Assembly: GCF_020023735.2 (NCBI RefSeq) | Contig: NZ_CP076444.2 | Coordinates: 1,627,501 to 1,691,500 of the forward strand | Length of the DNA stretch: 64,000 bases | Reading direction: 5' to 3' | From: Mycoavidus sp. HKI | GTDB taxonomy: Bacteria; Pseudomonadota; Gammaproteobacteria; Burkholderiales; Burkholderiaceae | In this document: positions 1 through 7,840 of the stretch, piece by piece | Layout: each line of letters opens with the position of its first letter | Numbering within the stretch: the first letter of the stretch is position 1 | The notes under the pieces: model-generated | Told to the model about the DNA's origin: nothing | The model's database searches: none | What the model saw: the letters and a program-made list of their open reading frames with translations, nothing else | Translations under genes and position numbers: made by a program

Positions 1-240
1 TGGGCAGGCCGCTATAAGAGCCTCGATCAGCGGCTGCGCCGCGCGCGTCTCACCAACCGACACTGCATGCACCCAGAGCAAAGGCGCACCATCATTTAAA
101 AAGCCAGGCAAATGCCCAAAACCAAAACGTTCCCCAATATGCCGGGCGTAACCCGGCTCGCAGCGAGAACGCCATAAAAGCCGCAGCACCGCAACGGGAG
201 CCACAAGCCACCATAAAGCACGATAAATTTGGCGTAGCAT
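1..240 (-). CDS. waaA: 3-deoxy-D-manno-octulosonic acid transferase, N-terminal 80 residues (runs off the window)
   Basis: The minus strand from an ATG at 240 to the window edge is open for 80 codons. It begins MLRQIYRALWWLVAPVAVLR, a hydrophobic N-terminal anchor, followed by EPGYARHIGERFGF and LLWVHAVSVGETRAAQPLI. These segments are characteristic of WaaA (KdtA), the inner-membrane-associated GT-B enzyme that transfers Kdo from CMP-Kdo to lipid IVA. The family is normally about 420 residues, so only the anchor and the start of the acceptor-side Rossmann domain are present. It lies about 100 bp downstream of waaC on the same strand, the usual Burkholderia order, so the two are probably co-transcribed. 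Confidence 0.85.
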   Translation of the reverse strand, partial: MLRQIYRALWWLVAPVAVLRLLWRSRCEPGYARHIGERFGFGHLPGFLNDGAPLLWVHAVSVGETRAAQPLIEALIAACP

Positions 241-341
241 CAGAGAGATTTAACCGAAAACCGTAGCAAGGGTTGCTAAGATTGCCCACCACTTAATCAT
301 GCACAGGCATCACAGACAAAAAATGGTTGAACATAGACGAA

Positions 342-1373
342 TTACAAGACACCGAAATCAACCAACGCACGCCGTACATCGGCAAGTCGCGCAGGCTGTT
401 GCGCCCCGCCCAAATTAATGATGTCTGGCGCCCAATAACCGCCCGTGCGCCAAGCCGTATCAAAATTGTAAAGCTCAATGGTTGGCCGCTTGAGGGCCGC
501 AGCTATATGCACCAGCCCGGTGTCAACGCCAACCGTTGCCGCAGCACCCAGCAGTAACCCAGTGACTGCTGGCAAGGTTAAAGCGGGCGGCACATAGGCT
601 GCAGCGCCTGCCCTCCCCACCGATGTGAGACGAGCATTGAGCCACCCGCTGATTTTTTCACTCACCGCCCGCTCAGTCGCCTGCCCCCACGGCAATACCA
701 GCGAGATACCCGCACGCAGTAATATTTGCCCCAGTTCGAGCCACCGTTCTTGCGGCCACTGCTTATCTGCGCGCGAAGTGGCATGCACTAAAACCACATA
801 GGATGACGGCAATTTAAAGCCCGTTTTCATCAATGCCGTCTCAGCCGCCTGCGTATCAAGACCAAAATCGATCTCTCCTGATAACACAGCAGAGTCTCCG
901 AGGGCCGCCGCAACCAGTTGACGCGAACGCTCTAGCACATGAGTGTGCGGCTCGATCGCAACACGCTGATCATAAAAAAAGCGTACCGGCCATTCATAAC
1001 TAGAACCCTCTGTGCGATTACCCAGACCACTCACCCGAGCACCCGTCGCGCGTGTCCAATGCGCCGCCCAGGCCGTTTTTATGAGGCCCTGACAATCAAT
1101 CACTTGATCATAAGCTTCACTCGCTAGCCGCTGCCGCAACTGACGGATTTCACTCCAGGTTGCCGGTGAGCATAATCGTTTGCGCCAGCGGCGTAGCGAA
1201 AATGGAATCACGCAGCGCACACCGGCAACAAGACGCACAAGATCAGCAAATCCCTCTTCAACCAGCCAATCAATCTGCGCCGCCGGATACTGACGCCGAA
1301 TATCGGCAATCACAGGCATCGTATGCACAACGTCGCCGAGTGATGACACTTTGACAATTAATATTTTTTGCAT
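342..1373 (-). CDS. waaC: ADP-heptose:LPS heptosyltransferase I
   Basis: Adds the first L-glycero-D-manno-heptose from ADP-heptose to Kdo2-lipid A on the cytoplasmic face of the inner membrane. The protein opens with MQKILIVKVSSLGDVVHTMP, the signature glycine/aspartate loop of GT9 heptosyltransferases. It continues with QVIDCQGLIKTAWAAHWTRA and has the C-terminal donor-binding stretch VGVDTGLVHIAAALKRPTIELY. The length of 343 residues is normal for the family. I place the start at the ATG at 1373; an in-frame TTG at 1382 would add three residues and has no better ribosome site. It sits between a phosphomannomutase gene upstream and waaA downstream, on one strand. Confidence 0.93.
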   Translation of the reverse strand: MQKILIVKVSSLGDVVHTMPVIADIRRQYPAAQIDWLVEEGFADLVRLVAGVRCVIPFSLRRWRKRLCSPATWSEIRQLRQRLASEAYDQVIDCQGLIKTAWAAHWTRATGARVSGLGNRTEGSSYEWPVRFFYDQRVAIEPHTHVLERSRQLVAAALGDSAVLSGEIDFGLDTQAAETALMKTGFKLPSSYVVLVHATSRADKQWPQERWLELGQILLRAGISLVLPWGQATERAVSEKISGWLNARLTSVGRAGAAAYVPPALTLPAVTGLLLGAAATVGVDTGLVHIAAALKRPTIELYNFDTAWRTGGYWAPDIINLGGAQQPARLADVRRALVDFGVL

Positions 1374-1388
1374 CTGAATCAAATAGCG

Positions 1389-1431
1389 AGCGCCCTAAAC
1401 TTAAACGTAATTATATTAGGGCGCTTTTTTT
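1389..1431 (+). terminator. 10-bp hairpin with T-tract on the plus strand
   Basis: Positions 1389-1398 and 1416-1425 form a perfect 10-bp inverted repeat with a 17-nt loop, and seven T follow on the plus strand at 1425-1431. As read this is an intrinsic terminator for plus-strand transcription, although both neighbouring genes are on the minus strand. On the minus strand the hairpin is preceded by A residues and has no T-tract after it, so it would instead lie in the leader of waaC. It may block antisense transcription coming from the waaC side. Confidence 0.6.
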
Positions 1432-1442
1432 GTTAACAGCAC

Positions 1443-2825
1443 TTAAAAAGGCAATTTAGCGTCAGGCTTTTGCGCCAGAATCACACGACGAAAATCTCGT
1501 TGAATCCTCTCCAGCGCCTCTTCATCATCTGCTTCAAAGCGCAGCACAACCATAGGCGTAGTATTAGACGCCCGTGCCAGACCAAAACCATCTGGATATT
1601 CAACCCGCAAACCGTCGATCATCACCACTTCATCGGCGCCACTAAAACGCGCAGATTTTTGCAATTGTTCAATCAGCTTGAAATTTTCTCCCTCGCTTAA
1701 TTTTATTTGCAATTCAGGCGTTGCAATCGAATCCGGTAGCCCATTGAGTAACGCACTCGGGTCATCCGTGCGAGACAGTAGTTCAAGTAGCCGCGCCCCC
1801 GTATAAAGACCATCATCAAAGCCGTACCAGCGATCTTTAAAAAAGATATGCCCGCTCATTTCACCGGCAAGCGGCGCACCGGTTTCACGCAGCTTGGCTT
1901 TAATCAGTGAATGACCTGTTTTCCACATCAGGGGCTCGCCGCCATGTGCCCGCACCCATGGCGCAAGTTTACGCGTGCATTTTACGTCGTAGATAATCTG
2001 CCCGCCTGCATGACGGGATAACACATCACGCACAAACAACATCAGCTGACGGTCCGGATAGATAATCTGGCCATCTTTGGTGACTACGCCTAGCCGGTCA
2101 CCGTCGCCGTCAAACGCAAAGCCAATTTCTGCATCGCCTGCCGCCAAGGCATCAATGACATCTTGCAGATTCTCAGGGCGAGCCGGATCTGGGTGATGAT
2201 TCGGAAAATGACCATCCACCTCACAAAAAAGCTCATGCACTTCGCACCCAAGCGCTCTAAAAAGACGCGGCGCAATCGCACCTGCGACTCCATTGCCACA
2301 GTCAACGACCACTTTTAATGGGCGGGCCAGCTTAATATCGCTGACAATCCGCTCGATATACGCGGCTACACAATCATGCGTCTGATAGCTACCCTGCCCT
2401 GCAGTAAACTCTTTCGCCACAATGCGTTGATACAGCGCTTGAATTTGCTCGCCATAGATCGCTGCGCCACGCAGCACCATCTTAAAACCATTGTAATTAG
2501 GCGGATTATGACTACCCGTTACCACAATGCAAGAATCGACTTGACGGCCATTCAGCGGCACATGGGTGGCAAAATAGCCAAGCGGTGTTGGCGCTAAGCC
2601 CAAATCGATGACATCGACCCCGGCCGCGCGCAAGCCATCGGCCAGCGCTTTGGACAACTCTGGGCCGGATAGACGGCCATCGCGGCCGATAGCAACTGCA
2701 TCGCCGCCATGAGCGCGCACTTCGCTACCAAACGCCAAGCCAATGCTATGCGCTACGCTCGTATCCAGCGTCTGACCAACAATGCCGCGAATATCGTACG
2801 CTTTGAAAATCGAGTTTGAAATCAT
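1443..2825 (-). CDS. manB: phosphomannomutase/phosphoglucomutase
   Basis: Alpha-D-phosphohexomutase of the AlgC/ManB type, which interconverts hexose 6-phosphates and 1-phosphates to feed nucleotide sugars for LPS. The catalytic phosphoserine loop VVTGSHNPPNYNGFKM is visible with the active serine at about residue 105. The metal-binding loop FAFDGDGDRLGV lies near residue 240, the sugar-recognition loop GEMSGHIFF near residue 330, and the phosphate-binding RASNTTPMVVLRFEA near the C terminus. The 460-residue length is that of the family. Whether it prefers mannose or glucose substrates cannot be told from these motifs. It is divergent from galE, and waaC follows it after a hairpin. Confidence 0.92.
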   Translation of the reverse strand: MISNSIFKAYDIRGIVGQTLDTSVAHSIGLAFGSEVRAHGGDAVAIGRDGRLSGPELSKALADGLRAAGVDVIDLGLAPTPLGYFATHVPLNGRQVDSCIVVTGSHNPPNYNGFKMVLRGAAIYGEQIQALYQRIVAKEFTAGQGSYQTHDCVAAYIERIVSDIKLARPLKVVVDCGNGVAGAIAPRLFRALGCEVHELFCEVDGHFPNHHPDPARPENLQDVIDALAAGDAEIGFAFDGDGDRLGVVTKDGQIIYPDRQLMLFVRDVLSRHAGGQIIYDVKCTRKLAPWVRAHGGEPLMWKTGHSLIKAKLRETGAPLAGEMSGHIFFKDRWYGFDDGLYTGARLLELLSRTDDPSALLNGLPDSIATPELQIKLSEGENFKLIEQLQKSARFSGADEVVMIDGLRVEYPDGFGLARASNTTPMVVLRFEADDEEALERIQRDFRRVILAQKPDAKLPF

Positions 2826-3003
2826 GGAATGAAAAAGCCTTAAAAAGCAAATAAAAAACTACATTTTCAGAAGCTAATGGGCATGCAATTTATAATACAG
2901 CCTCAACTCATATCTATCTCTCTGAAATAGAATTCATGCACTGTGCGAATCATAGCCTAATGTACTTTTATCTACCTCTTTTTAATTTAACTAACAAAGA
3001 AAT

Positions 3004-4035
3004 ATGCTAGCAAATCATAAAGGAACCATTTTAGTCACAGGTGGCGCAGGGTATATTGGCTCACACACGTGTGTTGCACTGCTGAATGCCGGTTACGAGG
3101 TAGTTGTGGTTGACAATCTGAGCAACAGCAAGCGTGGAGCGCTTAAAAATACTGAACATATCACTGGCAAAACTTTACCATTTTTTGCAGCCGATGTACG
3201 CGATCGGGATACCCTCACGCGCGTGTTCAAAACGTATTCAATTCAGGCCGTGATTCATTTTGCTGCACTAAAAGCCGTCGGTGAGTCGGTGGCGCAACCG
3301 CTCCAATATTACCGCAATAATATGGACAGCCTGCTCACCTTGCTTGAGACAATGAATGCATACAACGTCAAGCATTTTGTCTTTAGCTCGTCGGCGACGG
3401 TCTACGGTAATCCGCACGCTGTACCTATTGACGAATCCTTTCCATTGTCAGCAACCAATCCTTATGGACACACTAAAGTGATGGCCGAGCAGATATTGCG
3501 TGATTTGGCTGCAGCAGATACAACCTGGAAAATTGCTGCTTTGCGTTATTTCAATCCGGTAGGTGCGCATGAGAGTGGGTTAATGGGTGAAGATCCAAAC
3601 GATATCCCTAATAACCTGATGCCTTATATAGCGCAAGTTGCCATTGGCAAACTCAAGCAATTGAAAGTTTTTGGAGGGGATTGGCCAACGCCTGATGGCA
3701 CAGGTCTGCGTGATTATATTCATGTAGTTGATCTTGCACGCGGGCATCTTGCTGCGCTTGATACGCTCATCAAACGCGAGATAGGATTCACCGTCAATCT
3801 TGGCACTGGGCGTGGCTATAGCGTACTTGAAATCATCCGTGCATTTGAGGCGGCAAGCGGACGTAAGATCCCTTATGAAATTGTCGCGCGGCGAGCGGGT
3901 GATATTGCTGCATATTATGCCAACCCTGAGGCTGCGCAGCGCGTCATGGGCTGGCGCGCTGCGCATGGGATTGAAAGGATGTGTGTTGATCAGTGGCGCT
4001 GGCAGGTGAATAATCCTCAGGGGTATTTGGAATAA
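3004..4035 (+). CDS. galE: UDP-glucose 4-epimerase
   Basis: Extended short-chain dehydrogenase that interconverts UDP-glucose and UDP-galactose with tightly bound NAD. Near the N terminus is the nucleotide-binding GGAGYIGSHT, then the catalytic serine region FSSSATVYG and YGHTK, the YxxxK active-site pair. GALE hallmarks ALRYFNPVGAHESG and LRDYIHVVDLARGH are also present. Length 343 is typical. The product, UDP-galactose, is the substrate of the UDP-galactopyranose mutase encoded at 14273-15430, so the gene probably serves the same polysaccharide. It is transcribed away from manB. Confidence 0.95.
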   Translation: MLANHKGTILVTGGAGYIGSHTCVALLNAGYEVVVVDNLSNSKRGALKNTEHITGKTLPFFAADVRDRDTLTRVFKTYSIQAVIHFAALKAVGESVAQPLQYYRNNMDSLLTLLETMNAYNVKHFVFSSSATVYGNPHAVPIDESFPLSATNPYGHTKVMAEQILRDLAAADTTWKIAALRYFNPVGAHESGLMGEDPNDIPNNLMPYIAQVAIGKLKQLKVFGGDWPTPDGTGLRDYIHVVDLARGHLAALDTLIKREIGFTVNLGTGRGYSVLEIIRAFEAASGRKIPYEIVARRAGDIAAYYANPEAAQRVMGWRAAHGIERMCVDQWRWQVNNPQGYLE

Positions 4036-4044
4036 AAAGCCATC

Positions 4045-4913
4045 TTAATGTCCAATAGCTAACCAGTGGATATGCCATCCTCTATCAGTATCTCCACTAT
4101 GATTGAACGTGCGTAATGTAACTTCTGTTTTTGATCGACTTCCGCCCAGTTCCATAACGATTGCGGGCCCTCCTCCGCTATGAGTTCCATGAATACCTAG
4201 GCAGCTTGAAGGAAATTCGGTTGGAAATTTGATTTTCGTCTCGCCATTCATTTCAGTTATAGCAAACCCCCATTGCATAATCAGCCCGCTCGAGAACTCT
4301 TGGTAGCCATCTCGACCAATAAAACCTTTAAAATCAGTGATACCATACCCACTTATGGTAGTAGGTTTTCTAGTGATCTTATTCCAATCAACTTGCCCAT
4401 CTTTCGGATGAAAGCTGTCATTAAATATAGTGAGCCTGCTTTCAAAGTCTTGAATTTGCTTCGATTGGTTAGTAAGTTCACCTCGCAAAGTGTCGATGGT
4501 CCTAAATTTTTCATTCTCAAAAGAATGAAAGCGACTATCAAGCGCAGTAAATTTGTCTCGAAAATCCTCTTGAATTCGCTCAGATCGGTTATTCCACTCA
4601 TCCTGCAAAGTGCGAATCATCTTAGATTTTTCATCTTCAAAACCCTGGCTCATTCTTTCCAGCTTTATTTCAAGTTCGTTAAGTTTTTTTTGCAAACCTT
4701 CGTTCTGTAAATGCTGGTTATTGGACTTTCTCCATAAAATTCCCATTACATAGAGACACAGAAACAAAGAAAAAGAGAATAAAGAAAAAACTAGGTGATG
4801 ATTTTTCGACTCTGGCTGATTGAATTGTACAGAAATCCGATTAAGTTTTTCTTCTATCAAAGCTAAATGATTAACCATGCTACCTTCTATTTTATCAGAT
4901 AGCCAAGAAGGAG
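4045..4913 (-). pseudogene. 3' part of an IS-split membrane-anchored coiled-coil protein with a tail-fibre-like head
   Basis: The reading frame enters from the IS boundary without a stop and continues to 4045. It contains a membrane segment (HHLVFSLFSFSLFLCLYVMG), then a long charged heptad-rich coiled coil with repeats such as LQKKLNELEIKLERM. Next comes a short KPTTISGYGITDF motif, as found before the head of phage tail fibres, and a compact head ending GWHIHWLAIGH. The head segment SSGLIMQWGFA with FPTEFPSSCLGI resembles the C-terminal domain of gp53-like tail-fibre proteins. This family call is from memory. An internal ATG at 4878 could allow a 277-residue product. The intact gene would have encoded 451 residues together with 6337-6823. 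Confidence 0.75.
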
Positions 4914-4922
4914 AATTTAACT

Positions 4923-6336
4923 CATGTCCTTACACACAACTATAAACAGCCAAGTACAATAAACCTTTAAAAGAAAGAGATGACAGGCAGAGATGAGCTG
5001 GGCAGCGAAAGAATTTAAGACAGTAGATTTAGGTGACAAGCGGTTAAACAAGAGGCTGATGTTGCTTGCAGAGCGTCTTGGGGAAAAGCCGACGGCGAGT
5101 CTGCCTGGGGCATGTAAAGGGTGGGCGGAAACCCAGGGGGCGTATCGATTTTTATCTCAAGAGGATATAGGTTGGGAGTCTATTTTAGAGCCGCACTGGT
5201 CCTGTTCGCGTGCGCGCTTACAAGAGCAGCGTACCGTTTTGTGCATCCAAGACACCACGGAACTGAACTTCAACGGACAATCGATAGAAGGCTTGGGTCC
5301 CCTGTGTTACGAAGCGCAACGAGGTATGTACCTGCACCCGACGTATGCGGTATCGTTGGAGCGTGAACCGTTAGGCGTATTAGATGCGTGGATGTGGGCA
5401 CGTGCATCCAAAGAAGACGTAGAGAATCGGTCTGGGATCAAGGAAAGTATACGCTGGATCGAAGGGTATAGCCGACTGGCAGAACTCTCAGCCGAGTTAC
5501 CCGAGACACGTTTGGTGTATATGGCAGACCGTGAATCCGACATGCTAGAACTGATATGCAAAGCCTCCGAACTGGGGAATCCGGTGGATTGGTTAATTCG
5601 CTCGTGTCACAACCGGGTGCTACCAGATGGTGCTCGCCTGTGGGAGGCAGTCGGTGCGCAGGCAGCGGTAGGCGAATTGCATTTTATGATGCCCTCACGG
5701 CATGGCCAAAAGGCTCGAGCGGTACGTCAGCAAGTCAGAATGAAACGCGTTGTCCTTGATGATAGAAAGGGCTCCCCGTTAGAAGTGACCTGCGTAATAG
5801 CCCAAGAAGTGGAGGTACCGTCTGGCTGTAAGCCTGTGGAGTGGCGCTTGCTCACTAATCGCGTGGTACTTGATTTCGACGCAGCAGTGGAGTTGATTGA
5901 CTGGTATCGGGCTCGCTGGGAGATTGAGATGTTCTTCCACGTTCTCAAAAACGGCTGTCGCGTCGAGGCGCTGCAACTAGGGGCTATCGAAAAGTTAGAG
6001 AGGGCGCTGGCGGTCTATATGGTGGTGGCTTGGCGAATCGCTCGCTTGATGAGACTAGGCCGTACTTGCCCTGATCTGGAAGCAGAACTGCTGTTTGAGC
6101 CAGAGGAATGGCAAGCCGCGTATCTTCTCATGAAAAAACCTGTGCCAAAAAAGACGCCTCGACTCAATGAAGTAGTGCGGCTTATTGCGATGTTGGGTGG
6201 ATTCTTAGGCCGAAAAGGGGATGGCGAGCCCGGCGTAAAAACCATCTGGCAAGGATTACAGCAGGTTACTGCCTTTGCTCAGGGTCTACGCTGGGCGCGC
6301 CAAAACCAGATATTTTGAGTTGTGTATAAGGATATG
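4923..6336 (+). mobile_element. Insertion sequence of the IS4 family, IS50/Tn5-like group, copy 1
   Basis: A 1414-bp element bounded by 19-bp imperfect terminal inverted repeats, left CATGTCCTTACACACAACT and right (complement) CATATCCTTATACACAACT, two mismatches. It is flanked by a perfect 9-bp direct repeat AATTTAACT at 4914-4922 and 6337-6345, the duplication size known for IS50-like elements. An apparently identical element of the same length lies at 58719-60132. The matching ends and intact transposase indicate recent transposition. This copy interrupts the gene whose pieces lie at 4045-4913 and 6337-6823. Confidence 0.95.
4993..6318 (+). CDS. IS50/Tn5-like transposase
   Basis: A 441-residue DDE transposase filling the insertion sequence. 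The N-terminal region ELGDKRLNKR-like DLGDKRLNKRLMLLAERLGE and GWAETQGAYRFLSQED match the DNA-binding part of Tn5-type transposases. The three acidic residues lie in CIQDTTELNF (about residue 95), YMADRESDM (about residue 180) and WYRARWEIEMFFHVLKNG, the YREK-type motif with the catalytic glutamate (about residue 310). The C-terminal dimerisation segment follows. The frame is intact, so the element may be active. The same protein is encoded at 58789-60114. Confidence 0.93.
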   Translation: MSWAAKEFKTVDLGDKRLNKRLMLLAERLGEKPTASLPGACKGWAETQGAYRFLSQEDIGWESILEPHWSCSRARLQEQRTVLCIQDTTELNFNGQSIEGLGPLCYEAQRGMYLHPTYAVSLEREPLGVLDAWMWARASKEDVENRSGIKESIRWIEGYSRLAELSAELPETRLVYMADRESDMLELICKASELGNPVDWLIRSCHNRVLPDGARLWEAVGAQAAVGELHFMMPSRHGQKARAVRQQVRMKRVVLDDRKGSPLEVTCVIAQEVEVPSGCKPVEWRLLTNRVVLDFDAAVELIDWYRARWEIEMFFHVLKNGCRVEALQLGAIEKLERALAVYMVVAWRIARLMRLGRTCPDLEAELLFEPEEWQAAYLLMKKPVPKKTPRLNEVVRLIAMLGGFLGRKGDGEPGVKTIWQGLQQVTAFAQGLRWARQNQIF

Positions 6337-6823
6337 AATTTAACTGCCCCCAAAGGCTAGCTAAAATTTTCGTAGATTGATGATTAGACTTCCCCTGCAA
6401 AAAGCCATTTTCATAAATAGAAAAGGACAATGAAACAACACATGCAGAAAAAGCTAAGCAAAGAATCTTTGGATCTAACTGACTACACTGCCCATAAATA
6501 CGATTTATATTTGATCTTATCAAATCTAGATGATTAAGAACGTTGCTTTCTGTTTGCCTTAGTTGTTGCGATATTTGTTCTGCTCTTAATCCTTCGACAT
6601 CTTCCGTATTTTGCATCATCCTCATAGCTGAATCAATATTTTGCTGCGTTGAAGATTGGAAAGTTTCATTTTTAAGAATTTTTATTGACGGATCTGATAA
6701 TTGCCGCTCCTCTAGTCCTCTTTCAGCATCATTAGAATTAGAGAGTGGAAGAAATTCCAATTTTGTTGTTGAAGCAGCAGCAGCAGAAGAAGAAGAAGAA
6801 GAAGAAGAAGAAGAAATTTGCAT
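6337..6823 (-). pseudogene. 5' part of the IS-split coiled-coil stalk protein
   Basis: Starts at an ATG at 6823 and reads through the 9-bp target repeat into the IS, where it stops after adding IS-encoded residues (ORF end at 6266). The N terminus is a run of ten serines and four alanines, followed by a segment clearly paralogous to the protein at 7841-9178. Shared parts include HNIDSA-like QNIDSAMRM, QTESNVLNHLDLI and a membrane segment DPKILCLAFSACVVSLSFSIY. Deleting the IS and one repeat joins this frame to 4045-4913 with no stop, giving 451 residues against 445 for the paralogue. Confidence 0.85.
6773..6814 (-). repeat. Triplet microsatellite coding polyserine/polyalanine
   Basis: On the minus strand ten consecutive TCT codons (6785-6814) are followed by four GCT codons (6773-6784), right after the third codon of the stalk gene. 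Changes in copy number would lengthen or shorten the serine tract without shifting the frame. The intact paralogue at 7841 has a serine/proline-rich but non-repetitive N terminus in the same place. Confidence 0.85.
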
Positions 6824-7109
6824 TATGAGATCCTGTATAAGGTAGGAAATTTAGTACAAAGACAATGTATTAATAGAGCTGGCCCTGTGATTAATTAAAT
6901 GCAACCTAGATTCAGTGACCGAAGCCTAAGTTAATTTTTCTAGGCAGTGCAGTAACAATAAAATAAAAAACGCATCTAAATCCCCCAATAAAAACCGCTA
7001 TCAAACTATATATTTTTTCAAAAATTAGTACTGTATTCTCCTAACTAATCTATTTTTTTAGTTTTTAGCAGATTTTTTAAATTAAAAAATTTTTATTACG
7101 AATGCTCAC

Positions 7110-7193
7110 GTTAAATAGTTTTTCGCAAGAATTGGGGCGCTATTTATCTAGCACACTCACTCTTGCTAGATTCTAGTTGTAGCAGATTTTTTT
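7110..7193 (+). repeat. Left arm of imperfect inverted repeat upstream of the stalk genes
   Basis: The plus strand here begins TTAAATAGTTTTTCGCAAGA and ends in TAGCAGATTTTTT. It aligns with the reverse complement of 7571-7650, which begins TTTAATAGTTTTTTGCAAGA and ends in TAGCAGATG. The two ends of the arms match best and the middle is diverged. Each arm lies upstream of, and faces away from, one of the two paralogous genes. It therefore looks like part of an old inverted duplication of gene plus upstream region rather than a transposon end. Confidence 0.6.
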
Positions 7194-7570
7194 CAAGATT
7201 ACAAATTTTTCTAATTATTCAATGATTGATTTTTTTGATTTGTGATCTAGATATTCCATGACTATGGTGTGTGACCTGGCATACCTTCGCAGAACCACAC
7301 CAATATAAGTGAGATGGATGGCACTGTTAAGCAAGACAAGAGTTAGCGAACTGCTGAGTATAGTTTATCTGGTCAATGTAAATTTTACTGAGGAGTAGTA
7401 TGACGTAAATAGGCAACATAGTTGTCTAGCTTGGTGTTTCTACATTATTTTTCCACAAATAAAGCCAAAGCTTAGTGTTACGATTAGCTTACTAAACAGG
7501 AGTAAATTGAGTACATGGTGTAGCTAGGAAATAGAATAGTTCAATGATAAAAAATTGACAACTCAAAGAA

Positions 7571-7650
7571 CATCTGCTAAAAACCATAACTAGTAAGAAT
7601 GAGTACACGATTTATCTAGTTCGCTCATTCTTGCAAAAAACTATTAAATT
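7571..7650 (-). repeat. Right arm of imperfect inverted repeat upstream of the stalk genes
   Basis: Counterpart of 7110-7193 on the opposite strand, about 190 bp upstream of the intact stalk gene at 7841. The best-conserved blocks are AGTTTTTTGCAAGAAT and TAGCAGAT. Conservation in a non-coding position suggests a regulatory role, but that is inference only. Confidence 0.55.
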
Positions 7651-7696
7651 ATTTTCGAACTTTATAGCTTGATTATTATTTTACAAGGAGACTAAG

Positions 7697-7720
7697 ATGA
7701 GGGTTTCCCTTCTTTTTTAA
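7697..7720 (+). other. Seven-codon open frame with strong ribosome site (possible leader peptide)
   Basis: An ATG at 7697 is preceded by AAGGAGACTAAG, a near-ideal Shine-Dalgarno at correct spacing, and reads MRVSLLF followed by TAA at 7718-7720. It lies 120 bp before the stalk gene at 7841. It could be a leader peptide, or the decayed start of a lost gene. No terminator or codon bias is visible that would prove attenuation. Confidence 0.35.
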
Positions 7721-7840
7721 TTCGAGCAATGGAGTTCCAGCATTAATTACTGAATGGTAACGGATGCAATTATCCATAAAAGCTACCACCTTAATGCGTT
7801 GTTTTTACGTTGATTTTCTGATATTTTACCGGAGATTATA

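Larger units (their letters stand above)
6846..7840. other. 1-kb AT-rich divergent intergenic region
   Basis: This lies between the 5' ends of the two divergent paralogous stalk genes and must hold their promoters. No long frame is convincing. It contains two arms of an imperfect inverted repeat (7110-7193 and 7571-7650), a repeated TAGCAGATTTTTT-type string near 7065 and 7180, and a very short open frame with a good ribosome site at 7697-7720. I could not pick promoter hexamers with confidence because the region is uniformly AT-rich. Confidence 0.6.

Noticed and set aside
2826-3003. Promoter with TATAAT at 2891-2896 for galE
   Set aside because: The hexamer is good but no acceptable -35 lies at correct distance, and the region is AT-rich, so I did not list it.
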